Below, one piece after another: positions 1 to 7,336 of a stretch of 11,299 nucleotides of DNA (position 1 is its first letter; the number at the start of each line of letters is the position of its first letter). The stretch is from Planctomycetia bacterium. GTDB taxonomy: Bacteria; Planctomycetota; UBA1135; GCA-002686595. The position numbers and the translations under genes are program-made. Where the stretch lies: NCBI GenBank assembly GCA_005778045.1, contig SXKQ01000015.1, positions 1-11,299 of the forward strand. The letters run 5' to 3'. Below the pieces are notes generated by a model. It made no database searches, was not told where the DNA came from, and saw only the letters and a program-made list of their open reading frames with translations.

Positions 1-1001
1 CACAGCTGCATCACATAGACCTTGCGGTTGTTGAAGTCGAGGATCGCGAGGCGATCGTTCACCGAGTCCCACGAGAAGTCGTAGTAGCCCGTGCTGCCCG
101 ACGTGGTGAGTCCGCCGAGGTTGAAGGTCATCGCCGCGCCCGTCGTGTCGATGAACTTGAGAGCCGCGCCGAGCGTCGTCGCGCCGGTGGATGCGCGGTC
201 GTTGTAGACGAGCACGTTGCCGAAGACCGTGTCCATGAACTCGATGTTCTGGCCGGCAACCGAAGCGGCGTCCGTCACGTCCACGATGCGGGCATTGGGC
301 GTGAAGGCGTTGCCCGCCGTGCGCGTGTGCTTCGAGACGTCGTTGTTGACGCGGGTGTACAGGTCACCCGTGGCCGGGTCGTAGGCGTGGTCGCGCCAGC
401 CAGTGACCGCAACCGGCGCGAAGTTGATGATCGCGCCCGTCGCACTGGTGTAGATGAACGCACCCGTCGAGGTGTTGATGAGACGACGGCGGCCGCTGTT
501 TTGCGCGAGAGCGCTGACGCCCGAGTCGGCTCCGCCGAAGCCCGGATCAAAGTCGATGCCGGCCATGCCGCGGTTCGACTCGGCGCTCGCCCAAGCGAGG
601 GTGCCGTCGGCGTTGAAGAGGCGCCACGCGTTGAGCGAGTTGCTGCCGACGTCCCAAGCGGCAGCGATCTGGCCACCTTGGGCTGCGATGCCCGAGAAGC
701 CGCGGGAGGCGGCGGTCGACGTGACGCCGAAGGCCGTGCCAAGCGTCGGCGTCGTGAAGACGTTCGACACACGCACCAGGCCCGTGTTGGCCGTCGCCGC
801 GCCGCCGTTGAAGCCTGCGACGATCAGGTCGGTGCCGTCCCAGGCGACCGCGGACGGGTTCGAGCCGATGAACTCGGGATTGGTGTTCGTCGCGGTCGAC
901 GCGAGGTCGACGGTGACGAGCGGCTTGAACTGCAGGTTGACCTGAGCCGAAGCCGTCGCGCCCAGAACGAGCGCGGCCAGAACGGTGGCGAGATTTCTCA
1001 T
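1..1001 (-). CDS. Exported protein of unknown function (partial, C-terminus beyond left edge)
   Basis: The reading frame opens with ATG at 1001 and stays open for 333 codons to the left edge, so the C-terminus is missing. The first 20 residues form a signal peptide: MRN, a hydrophobic stretch LATVLAALVLGAT, then an ASA|Q cleavage-like site, so the protein is probably exported. The mature part is rich in Asn, Thr, Gly and Ala and almost lacks Cys. It has recurring short strands such as AVAWDGTDLIVAGF, IAAAWDVGSN and YYDFSWDSVNDRLAILDF. That spacing, with 'W-D' and a following hydrophobic strand, resembles a beta-propeller or another all-beta surface protein, but this is inference and I do not recognise the family. 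No Shine-Dalgarno sequence precedes the ATG; the 30 bases upstream are pyrimidine-rich on the coding strand. Long open frames on the other strand here are shadows of this high-GC gene. Confidence 0.75.
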   Translation of the reverse strand, partial: MRNLATVLAALVLGATASAQVNLQFKPLVTVDLASTATNTNPEFIGSNPSAVAWDGTDLIVAGFNGGAATANTGLVRVSNVFTTPTLGTAFGVTSTAASRGFSGIAAQGGQIAAAWDVGSNSLNAWRLFNADGTLAWASAESNRGMAGIDFDPGFGGADSGVSALAQNSGRRRLINTSTGAFIYTSATGAIINFAPVAVTGWRDHAYDPATGDLYTRVNNDVSKHTRTAGNAFTPNARIVDVTDAASVAGQNIEFMDTVFGNVLVYNDRASTGATTLGAALKFIDTTGAAMTFNLGGLTTSGSTGYYDFSWDSVNDRLAILDFNNRKVYVMQL

Positions 1002-1091
1002 GTTGAGGTGCTGCACGAGGGGGGAAAGAGAAGGAGCTCGGCGCTCCTGATGCGCCGACGACTGTAAGGTAAGGATAGCCGAAGTTCCGAA

Positions 1092-1110
1092 TTGCGGCAG
1101 GAATCCGCAA
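1092..1110. repeat. Short inverted repeat upstream of the exported-protein gene
   Basis: TTGCGG (1092-1097) and CCGCAA (1105-1110) form a 6-bp inverted repeat with a 7-base spacer, about 90 bases upstream of the exported-protein start and 55 bases past the reductase stop. It could be an operator or a weak hairpin behind the reductase. No T-run follows on either strand. I see no convincing -35/-10 pair in 1002-1164. Confidence 0.25.
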
Positions 1111-1164
1111 ACTTGTGGTTGGACAGTCCGGAATCTGGCCGGGCCGGGATCCGCCGGCTACGGC

Positions 1165-2154
1165 TCAGGAACGCTTGGCCGGGGCGGTTGCGTTGCCCGC
1201 GATCGACTTGACCCGGGCGAGGATTTCCGGGCCCAAACGGGGGCAGGCATCGAGCGCCGCGAGGTTCTCGGCCAGCTGGGCAGGGGCGCTGGAGCCCAAG
1301 ATGACGGTGCTGACATGTGGGTTCCGGGCGCACCACGCGATGGCGAGCTGGGACGGGCTGCACCCGCGCTCCGTCGCGAGCCGGGCCAGCTGTCCGGCCT
1401 TTTCGACCTGCTCCCGGCCCGTGGGGCTCTCGAGGCGCTCCCGGAGCCACTGGTACTCCGGAAGGGTCATGCGCGAGCCCGCCGGGATGCCGGATGCGTA
1501 CTTGCCGCTCAGGATGCCCGAGGCGAGGGGGGACCAGATGGTGGTCCCGAGTCCGAGGGACTCTTAGAGCCGGGCGAACTCACGCTCGACCTTGTGGCGC
1601 ACGAACAGGTTGTACTGGGGCTGCTCCATGGTCGGCGGGTCGACCCCCAGCGCGCGCGCGATGCCTGCTGCCTCGGCGATCTGATCGGCCTCCCACTCGG
1701 AGGTGCCCCAGTAGAGGACCTTGCCCTGCCGCACGAGGTCGCCCTTGGCGCGCACGGTCTCCTCGATCGGCGTGTCGAGGTCGGGGCGATGGCAGAAGAA
1801 GAGGTCGAGGTAGTCGACGCGCAGGCGCGCGAGCGCGGCGTCGGCGGCGTCGCGGATGTGCTTGCGCGAGAGGCTGCGCTGGGTGGGCAGCTTGCCGCCC
1901 CAGAAGACCTTCGACGAGACGGTGAAGGAGTCGCGCCGCAGGCCGAGCGCGCGCAGAGCCTCGCCCATGATGCGCTCGGACTCGCCGCCCGCTTATTGCT
2001 CGGCATTGTCGAAGAAATTCACGCCGGCGTCGAAGGCCTGCGTCATCAACTCGGCCGCGCCGCGCGTGTCGAGCTGATTGCGGAATGTGACCCAAGAACC
2101 GAGAGACAGGACACTGAGCTGGAGGGCGGAGCGGCCGAGGCGGCGGTACTGCAT
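1165..2154 (-). pseudogene. Kv-beta-type aldo/keto reductase interrupted by two in-frame TAA codons
   Basis: One continuous frame of 330 codons, the normal family length, encodes an aldo/keto reductase of the voltage-gated K-channel beta-subunit type. These cytoplasmic enzymes reduce carbonyls with NADPH. N-terminal MQYRRLGRSALQLSVLSLGSW is followed by FFDNAE (D49), SSK (K82), FCHRPD (H122), YWGTSEWE, TIWSPLASG and the cofactor-binding region ILGSSAPAQLAENL. Codon 54 (1995-1993) and codon 197 (1566-1564) are TAA. D49, position 54, K82 and H122 have the same spacing as Asp85, Tyr90, Lys118 and Asn158 of rat Kv-beta-2, so codon 54 is the catalytic tyrosine. At codon 197 homologues usually carry Tyr (RL-Y-ESLGLGTTIWSPL). 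No frameshift is present and family motifs are intact on both sides of each stop, so decay is recent, or the stops are errors, or UAA is read through. The family usually begins at the ATG at 2154, but an in-frame GTG at 2163 has the better ribosome site. If translation ends normally, only a 53-residue peptide is made. Confidence 0.9.
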
Positions 2155-2169
2155 GGCAACCACGCTACA

Positions 2170-2175
2170 CTCCTT
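2170..2175 (-). promoter_or_regulatory. Shine-Dalgarno AAGGAG favouring a GTG start for the reductase
   Basis: On the minus strand AAGGAG lies 6 bases before an in-frame GTG (2163-2161), which is ideal spacing. It lies 15 bases before the ATG at 2154, which is too far. The GTG start would add Val-Val-Ala ahead of MQYRRLG and leave only 20 bases to the divergent lipB start. Confidence 0.55.
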
Positions 2176-2183
2176 CGCTGGCC

Positions 2184-2894
2184 ATGGAGATCCACGAGAG
2201 CGGCAAGCGCTACCCCGACGGTGTGCTCGAAGTCCGCCGCCTGCAGCGCACCCCGTTCGCGCAGGTGCACGAACTGCAGCGCGCACTCGTGGAACAGCGC
2301 CTGCGGGGCGAGATCGGGGACGTGCTGCTGCTCGTCGAGCACGAGCCGGTCATCACGATCGGTCGCGGCACGGACCGGGCGGACGTGGCGCAGGCGCGGC
2401 TCCCGATCGTCGAGGTCGAGCGCGGGGGCGAGGCGACGTACCACGGGCCGGGGCAGCTCGTGGCCTACCCGATCCTGCTGCTCCCGGAGGGACGGCGCGA
2501 CCTGCACCGCTACCTGCGCGACCTCGAGCAGGTCGTGCTGCGCGTGCTCGCCGAGTTCGACGTGACGGGGACGCGCAAGCCCGGACTGACGGGCGTGTGG
2601 ATCGGCGAGCGCAAGGTGTGCTCGATCGGCGTGAGCGTGCGCCGCTGGGTCACGTGGCACGGGCTGGCGCTCAACCTCGACGCGGATCTCGAGCATTTCG
2701 CGCAGTTCCGCCCCTGCGGGCTCGACGCGGCCGTGATGGCGAACGTGCGCGACTTCGTCGAACTGCCGCCGACGCGGCTCCTGTACGAGGTGCTCGTGCT
2801 GAAGCACTTGTGCGAGGTCTTCGGCCTCGAGTTGCCGCCGATTCCACCGCCGACGCCTCCGCCGCCGGGAGAGCTCCCGATCTACCCGGGCTAG
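2184..2894 (+). CDS. lipB: Lipoyl(octanoyl) transferase LipB
   Basis: LipB moves octanoate from octanoyl-acyl carrier protein to the target lysine of lipoyl domains (2-oxoacid dehydrogenases, glycine cleavage H protein); lipoyl synthase then adds sulfur. The 236-residue product has the family signature RGGEATYHGPGQL (80-92), the catalytic lysine K144 in GERKVCSIGV, WHGLALN (158-164) and the acyl-accepting C178 in RPCGL. K144 and C178 sit exactly nine residues beyond E. coli K135 and C169, which supports the alignment. The start at ATG 2184 gives a short extra N-terminus (MEIHESGKRYPDG) before the usual LEVRRL opening; GTG at codon 14 is an alternative. There is no Shine-Dalgarno sequence. The C-terminus ends in a proline-rich tail, PPIPPPTPPPPGELP. 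No lipA is in the window. The gene diverges from the reductase, so its promoter must lie in or overlap that gene's 5' end. Confidence 0.97.
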   Translation: MEIHESGKRYPDGVLEVRRLQRTPFAQVHELQRALVEQRLRGEIGDVLLLVEHEPVITIGRGTDRADVAQARLPIVEVERGGEATYHGPGQLVAYPILLLPEGRRDLHRYLRDLEQVVLRVLAEFDVTGTRKPGLTGVWIGERKVCSIGVSVRRWVTWHGLALNLDADLEHFAQFRPCGLDAAVMANVRDFVELPPTRLLYEVLVLKHLCEVFGLELPPIPPPTPPPPGELPIYPG

Positions 2895-2899
2895 GTCAA

Positions 2900-2936
2900 G
2901 GGCTGGGCTGCGCCGCGCGCGGGAGCACCCATGCCC
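2900..2936 (+). repeat. Imperfect hairpin just after lipB
   Basis: GGGCTGGG (2900-2907) pairs with CCCATGCCC (2928-2936) with one bulged T; the loop is GC-rich. It begins 6 bases after the lipB stop. No T-run follows, so it is more likely a 3'-end stabiliser, or chance, than a terminator on its own. Confidence 0.3.
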
Positions 2937-2960
2937 AAGCAGCCTGTCCTCGAAGCGTCC

Positions 2961-3006
2961 GCCGGTCGCAGGGAAACTTCTTCCGATGCCCTGACGGCCT
3001 GTTTTT
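2961..3006 (+). terminator. Probable intrinsic terminator after lipB
   Basis: GCCG (2961-2964) pairs with CGGC (2995-2998), and CAGGG (2969-2973) pairs with CCCTG (2989-2993), separated by a 4x1 internal loop. This gives 9 base pairs closing a 15-base loop, followed by CTGTTTTT ending at 3006. The layout fits a Rho-independent terminator 67 bases past the lipB stop. The internal loop and long terminal loop weaken it. It would separate lipB from the Hpt operon that begins at 3098. Confidence 0.45.
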
Positions 3007-3097
3007 GGTGGATCGTCCAACAGCCACCGGGCCGGATTTTCCGATCTTCTTTGAGCTTGCGGCTGCGCACGCCCCCGCGCCGCCCGCCCGCGCCCCC

Positions 3098-3469
3098 ATG
3101 AGCGACCTGCAGTCCGAACCCGTGCTCGACCTCGCCGTGCTCGCCGCCCTGCGCGAGCTCGGCGGCAATGACGAACCTGATCTCGCGGATGAGCTGATGC
3201 TGCTCTTCCTCGAGGACTCCACGCGCCGCGTGCGGGTTCTCGAGGACGCGCTTGCCAGCGGCGACCGCACCGGGCTGCTGCGCACGGCCCACACCTTGCG
3301 CTCGTCGAGCACCAACGTGGGCGCGCGTCGGGTCGCGCGGATCTGTGCCGAACTCGAGATCTTGGCGCGCGAAGGTGCCGTGCGCGACGCTGCGTTCCGC
3401 GTGCGCGAGCTCGCGCGCGCCGTCGCGGCCGTGCGCGAGGCCCACGGTGCACTGCGGAGGGCGGCATGA
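3098..3469 (+). CDS. Stand-alone histidine phosphotransfer (Hpt) protein
   Basis: This 123-residue, mostly helical, Leu/Ala/Arg-rich protein carries the Hpt core TAHTLRSSSTNVGA (63-76). H65 is the expected phosphate acceptor, and ARICAELE follows as in other Hpt four-helix bundles. Hpt proteins are cytoplasmic relay proteins that carry phosphate between a hybrid sensor kinase and a receiver domain. There is no catalytic kinase domain. The stop overlaps the start of the next gene (ATGA, 3466-3469), so the two are co-translated, and the receiver domain of that neighbour is the obvious partner (inference). ATG 3098 was chosen because the Hpt helices begin shortly after it. No Shine-Dalgarno sequence is visible and the bases before it are a C-rich run. 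The frame is open further upstream (in-frame GTG at 3008), but that stretch overlaps the terminator region and does not look like protein. Confidence 0.85.
   Translation: MSDLQSEPVLDLAVLAALRELGGNDEPDLADELMLLFLEDSTRRVRVLEDALASGDRTGLLRTAHTLRSSSTNVGARRVARICAELEILAREGAVRDAAFRVRELARAVAAVREAHGALRRAA
3456..3460 (+). promoter_or_regulatory. Shine-Dalgarno GGAGG of the HDOD-REC-GGDEF gene
   Basis: GGAGG lies inside the last codons of the Hpt gene, 5 bases before ATG 3466. It fixes the start of the downstream gene and supports translational coupling through the ATGA overlap. Confidence 0.75.
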
Positions 3470-5385
3470 GTTCCAAGGAGCGCGGCGGCAAGCCGATCGA
3501 GGAGCTCAAGCTGGCCGGCAACTTGCCTTCGCCCACGGGCGTCGGTCTCGCGATCCTCGAGCTCACGCGCGGTGAGGACTACTCGATGGGCGAGGTGACG
3601 CGCGTGATCCAGACCGACCCGGCGCTCACGGGTCGCATCCTGCGCATCGCCAACAGCGCGGCCTCGTCGCCCTCGCAGCCGATCACGAGCGTTTCGCAAG
3701 CCGCCATGCGACTCGGCGTGCGCTCGGTGCGCAACGTCGCGCTCGGCTTCTCGCTGGTCTCGGGCAACCGCAGTGGCGAGTGCTGCAACTTCGACTATGA
3801 GCGCTACTGGGCCCACTCGCTCGCCGTCGCCGTCGTGGCGCAGGCACTCGCGGAGGAGCGCGGCGGCGTGACGCCTACCGACGCCTTCACATGCGGCCTA
3901 CTCGCGAACATCGGCTCCCTCGCGCTCGCCAGCATCCATCCGGAGCGCTACGAGCAGGTGCTGCAGCGCGCGCGCGCGCAGGGCGGAATGCTGCTGCTCG
4001 TCGAGCAGGAGATGCTCGACATCGACCACGTGCAGCTTGGGTGCGCGCTGCTATCCGACTGGGGGCTGCCCGAGTCGTTCGCCCATGCAATCGGCACGCT
4101 CGAGCAGCGGGAGCCGGAGCCCGCGCCGTCGCCGGAAGCCGAGCGCCTCGCGACGCTCCTCCGTCACGCGGCCGCGATCGCGCCCGGGATCCTCGACGCG
4201 TCGACGCCATGCCCCGTGCCGGACGGAATGGGCCTGCCGCTCGCCGAGGTGGACGCCCTGCGCGCGCGCTGCCGCGGGGACTGGCTCGAGTGGGGACGCA
4301 CGCTGCAGATCCCGTTGGCGTTTCGTCCGACCGAGGCGAGCGTGCTGCCCAATGCGGAGCTCGAAGTGGCGAGCCCGCGCTCGTCCATCGAGTCGCGTAC
4401 GCGCCACGGCACTGGCCTGCGGATCCTCGCTGTGGACGACGATCCCGTGTCGCTCCGCCTGATCTCCCTGCATCTCACTCGCGCGGGCCACGAGGTGCTC
4501 CGCGCGACGACTGGACGCGAGGCGCTGCTCGCCGCGCTCGAGCACTCACCCCAGATGGTGATCACCGACTGGATGATGCCAGACATGGACGGGCTCGAGC
4601 TGTGCCGGACGCTGCGCAGCACGGAGGAGTGCCGCGGCATGTACGTCGTCGTGCTCACCGGCCGGGATCGCGAGAGCTGCGCCGTGGAGGCCTTCGACGC
4701 GGGAGCGGACGAGTACTTCCTCAAGCCCTTCGACTCGAAGCTGCTGCTCGCCCGCGTGCGCGCGGGGCAGCGCACGATCGAGCTGCGCGAGCAGGTGGAG
4801 TCGGATCGTCGCATTCAGGCCCAGCAGGTCGCCGACATGTCGGTGCTCAATCGCAAGCTCGAGGCCGCAGCGATGACGGACGTGCTCACCAAGCTGCCCA
4901 ACCGCCGCTTCGCGATGCGCCGGCTCGAGGAGGACCTCGGGCTCGCGCTGGCGAACGAGACGGCGCTCTCGCTCGTGATGATCGACATCGATTGCTTCAA
5001 GCAGGTCAACGACGAGCACGGGCATGGGATGGGCGACCTCGTGCTGCGCGAGACCGCCAACGTGCTGCGCAGCATCGTCCGCCGCGAGGACACGGTCTGC
5101 CGTCTCGGGGGCGAGGAGTTCCTCGTGATCTGCCCGGGTGCAAACCTCGAGCACGCGGCGGCCACGGCGGAGCGCATGCGCCGCGCGGTCGCGCACCACG
5201 TGATTGGATACGGCTACGGGCGTCCGGTGACGATCTCGGCGGGCGTCGCGCAGCGCGAGGAGGGCGCCGACACGGTCGACGAGCTGCTGCGCGTGGCGGA
5301 TCGCCGCGTCTACGTCGCCAAGGCGGCAGGACGCGACCAGGTCTGCTCGGAAGACCCGCCGCGCTCGCGAGCGAAGTCCGCCTGA
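3466..5385 (+). CDS. HDOD - receiver - GGDEF response regulator (diguanylate cyclase)
   Basis: This 639-residue, three-domain cytoplasmic signalling protein has no membrane segment. (1) HDOD domain at about 10-215: LPSPTGVGLAILEL, IQTDPALTGRILRIANS and LGVRSVRNVAL are typical. The metal-binding HD of true phosphohydrolases is lost (GLLANIG at 144-150), as expected for HDOD, which acts as a sensing or scaffold domain. (2) Receiver domain at about 318-432: acidic pocket D324-D326, phospho-acceptor D368 in VITDWMMPD, T398 and K420 in FLKPFD, all present. (3) GGDEF domain at about 465-625: active site GGEEF (548-552), metal-binding D507 in MIDIDCF, guanine-contacting N515 and D524. It should therefore make c-di-GMP from two GTP. 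An inhibitory I-site RxxD (R539-D542) sits five residues before GGEEF, so product feedback is likely. A variable linker (217-317) separates HDOD from the receiver. The Hpt protein encoded just upstream probably phosphorylates D368. The sensor kinase is elsewhere. Confidence 0.97.
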   Translation: MSSKERGGKPIEELKLAGNLPSPTGVGLAILELTRGEDYSMGEVTRVIQTDPALTGRILRIANSAASSPSQPITSVSQAAMRLGVRSVRNVALGFSLVSGNRSGECCNFDYERYWAHSLAVAVVAQALAEERGGVTPTDAFTCGLLANIGSLALASIHPERYEQVLQRARAQGGMLLLVEQEMLDIDHVQLGCALLSDWGLPESFAHAIGTLEQREPEPAPSPEAERLATLLRHAAAIAPGILDASTPCPVPDGMGLPLAEVDALRARCRGDWLEWGRTLQIPLAFRPTEASVLPNAELEVASPRSSIESRTRHGTGLRILAVDDDPVSLRLISLHLTRAGHEVLRATTGREALLAALEHSPQMVITDWMMPDMDGLELCRTLRSTEECRGMYVVVLTGRDRESCAVEAFDAGADEYFLKPFDSKLLLARVRAGQRTIELREQVESDRRIQAQQVADMSVLNRKLEAAAMTDVLTKLPNRRFAMRRLEEDLGLALANETALSLVMIDIDCFKQVNDEHGHGMGDLVLRETANVLRSIVRREDTVCRLGGEEFLVICPGANLEHAAATAERMRRAVAHHVIGYGYGRPVTISAGVAQREEGADTVDELLRVADRRVYVAKAAGRDQVCSEDPPRSRAKSA

Positions 5386-5393
5386 GCGCGGCG
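5357..5393. terminator. Hairpin between convergent genes, overlapping the GGDEF gene stop codon
   Basis: CGCCGCGCTC (5357-5366) and GAGCGCGGCG (5384-5393) are perfect 10-bp inverted repeats with a 17-base loop. The two genes converge here with only 10 bases between stop codons (5385 and 5396), and the right arm contains the TGA of the GGDEF gene. No T-run follows on either strand, so it is not a textbook intrinsic terminator. A shared bidirectional 3'-end structure is the likely role (inference). Confidence 0.4.
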
Positions 5394-5395
5394 CC

Positions 5396-7336
5396 TCACT
5401 CGACGAAGATCGGGCTCGACCAGGCCATACCGCCGTCGAGCTGGATCACGCGCACGTAGACGAACTCGCCGGCCGCGAGCGGACCGAGCGAGGCGCTCGC
5501 GCTGTAGTCGAGCTCGTTGCGGCACGGCAGCGCGACGATCTCGTCGCCCGCGACCACCTCGATCGTCTCGAGCGGCGAGGCCGCGATCACCTGCAGGAAG
5601 AGCGGCGTGTCGGCCTGCGCGTCGGCAGCGGCCAGCGTCTCGCCCATGCGCGCGCGACCCAGCGCGAAGCGCAGCAAGATGCGCGGACCGCTCGTCGCGT
5701 ACACGCGCTTACGCCGGAAGGCGTCGAGTACCGCGTCGCGCGTGAGCTCCTCGGAGAGTACGGCGACGAGGCCGCCTGTCGGGTAGTGCGGACCTTTGTA
5801 GGCGAGTCCAGCGTGGCCGTCGTGTCCGTCGCCGGAGCCGATGAATCCGAGCTTGTAGCCGCGGAGCAGCGCATCGCGAGCGAAGTGCTCCGGGCGCGGC
5901 GAGTGCAGCACGCGCGGACTGTCGAGCGCCTCGCTCGAGCCGTGCGCCGAGCAGATTTCCACCACGGGCTCGACCTGCGCGTCGGGCGCGCTGCGCCAGT
6001 CCGTCGCCATCGGGCCGCCGGCGGGGTGGTGGGGGATCGAGAGCGAGCGCAGCGGGCGCAGCGCCTCGCGCAGCTCTTCCTGCGTGTCGTAGCGCTCGTC
6101 CATCGACGACAGGAGTGGTGCCTCGTTGCCGAAGTGCACCACGTGCCGGTGCCCGACGATCCAGCTCGTCCACTCGTAGCCCGGCAGCGCGAGGAAGCGA
6201 CCGTGCTCGTCCGCGTCCCGCGCGGCGCCGACGAGCCGCTGCCAGAGCTCAGGATGCTCGTCGAGGAACAGGAGGCCCCAATGGTCGTGATCGGTGAGCG
6301 CAGCGAGGTCGAGCGCGGCAACATTGCGCGCGTAGTCGAACCACGCCTCCGGCGTGCCGCTGCCATCGGAGAGCGAGCTGTGACCGTGGAGGTCGCCCCA
6401 CCAGATGCGCGGTCCGCCGCTGGCGTGCAGCGGATTCGAGCGCGTCTCCAGCGTCCGCTCGCCGACGAGCGCGCGCACGCCGATGCGATGTACGCCGTCG
6501 GCCGTCACGCGACCTTCGACCGTGACGCGCCCGCGGTCTGCGCTGCGCAAGGTGACGCGATTCGGAAGCTCGAGGCCTGCGGGAACGTCGAGCAACTCCA
6601 GCTCCGTCTCGCAGTCCGTGACCGCGTTCGCGCGCGCATCCAGCACGGCGACGCACAGGCGGATCACCTCACCCGCCTTCGCCGTCGAAGTGAGCGTCGC
6701 CACGAGCATCGCGGGTGAGCCCGGCTTCACGTCGACACCGGGAGAATCCATGAGCAACTTGCGCGTGCCGTCGCCGTCGCCATCGACGGCGAACCAGAAG
6801 CGCGAGCCTTCCTCCGCGTAGGGATCGCTGCGCGCACCCGCGCTTCCGGCGCCGTACACGATGTCGATGCGCTCGCCTCGGGCCAGCGCGCTCCCCGCGA
6901 TCGTTATGCCGAGCAGCTGCTGGTCCAGCGTGCGCGGCCCGAGCTGGACGCCCTTCGCGCCGGTCGACACACGGGTGAAGCCGCTCGCGCTCTCGCGCTC
7001 GACCTGCGGCGTGCTCCACTCGAAGAACGGCGAGACTTGGAAGTACAACGCGCCACCTTCGGCGATTCCGAGCGGCCCGGCCTCGTACACGAGCTTCCAG
7101 CTGCGGCTCGTGCCCGCGACCACCGAGCCGTCGTCGCCCTCAGCGAGCTCGAGCCAAGCGCGTCCTCCGCCGTCGCTCGCATGGTGGAACGCGCTGCGTG
7201 CAGCGACGAAGGCTTCGTGCACGTCTCGGCGCGCGACGTCCTCGGGATCGCGCCCGGGCGCGGGTTGCGGAAGGGGCGGCTGCTTCTCGCCGCAGGCGCT
7301 CGCGAGCAGCGCGAGGGCTATTGCCAGCCGTTTCAT
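5396..7336 (-). CDS. DUF3604-type PHP-domain lipoprotein
   Basis: This 646-residue exported protein starts MKRLAIALALLASAC: a short lipoprotein signal with Cys15 as the probable lipid-anchor residue, then a Pro-rich linker. Residues about 60-300 form an all-beta region without clear motifs except a calcium-loop-like DGDGDG (185-190). The C-terminal half is a PHP metallo-hydrolase-like domain as in DUF3604: WWGDLHGHSSLSDG (312-325; H317, H319, D324), LTDHDHWG (348-355), IPHHPAGG (435-441; H436, H437), EICSAHG (460-466) and GSGDGHDGH (500-508). These are the usual metal ligands, so a metal-dependent hydrolase, perhaps a phosphoesterase, is likely. The substrate is unknown. The start is secure: AAGGAAG lies 5 bases upstream, and the ATG overlaps the TGA of the glycosyltransferase gene (ATGA), so the two form one operon with this gene second. 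The frame is open further upstream inside the glycosyltransferase gene, but that is a shadow. Confidence 0.92.
   Translation of the reverse strand: MKRLAIALALLASACGEKQPPLPQPAPGRDPEDVARRDVHEAFVAARSAFHHASDGGGRAWLELAEGDDGSVVAGTSRSWKLVYEAGPLGIAEGGALYFQVSPFFEWSTPQVERESASGFTRVSTGAKGVQLGPRTLDQQLLGITIAGSALARGERIDIVYGAGSAGARSDPYAEEGSRFWFAVDGDGDGTRKLLMDSPGVDVKPGSPAMLVATLTSTAKAGEVIRLCVAVLDARANAVTDCETELELLDVPAGLELPNRVTLRSADRGRVTVEGRVTADGVHRIGVRALVGERTLETRSNPLHASGGPRIWWGDLHGHSSLSDGSGTPEAWFDYARNVAALDLAALTDHDHWGLLFLDEHPELWQRLVGAARDADEHGRFLALPGYEWTSWIVGHRHVVHFGNEAPLLSSMDERYDTQEELREALRPLRSLSIPHHPAGGPMATDWRSAPDAQVEPVVEICSAHGSSEALDSPRVLHSPRPEHFARDALLRGYKLGFIGSGDGHDGHAGLAYKGPHYPTGGLVAVLSEELTRDAVLDAFRRKRVYATSGPRILLRFALGRARMGETLAAADAQADTPLFLQVIAASPLETIEVVAGDEIVALPCRNELDYSASASLGPLAAGEFVYVRVIQLDGGMAWSSPIFVE

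Noticed and set aside
327..1067. Long open frame on the plus strand opposite the exported-protein gene
   Set aside because: Arg/Val/Ala/Asp-rich, with no family motif. The minus-strand frame has a signal peptide and normal composition.
1315..2565. Long plus-strand frame across the reductase into lipB
   Set aside because: It overlaps both real genes out of frame and its composition is that of a GC-rich shadow.
3966..3979. 14-base alternating GC run (possible Z-DNA)
   Set aside because: It lies inside the HDOD gene and encodes Arg-Ala repeats; expected at this GC content.
3891..5459. 522-codon plus-strand frame overlapping the HDOD-REC-GGDEF gene
   Set aside because: Arg/Ala/Gly repeats without domains; the overlapping frame has three complete domains.
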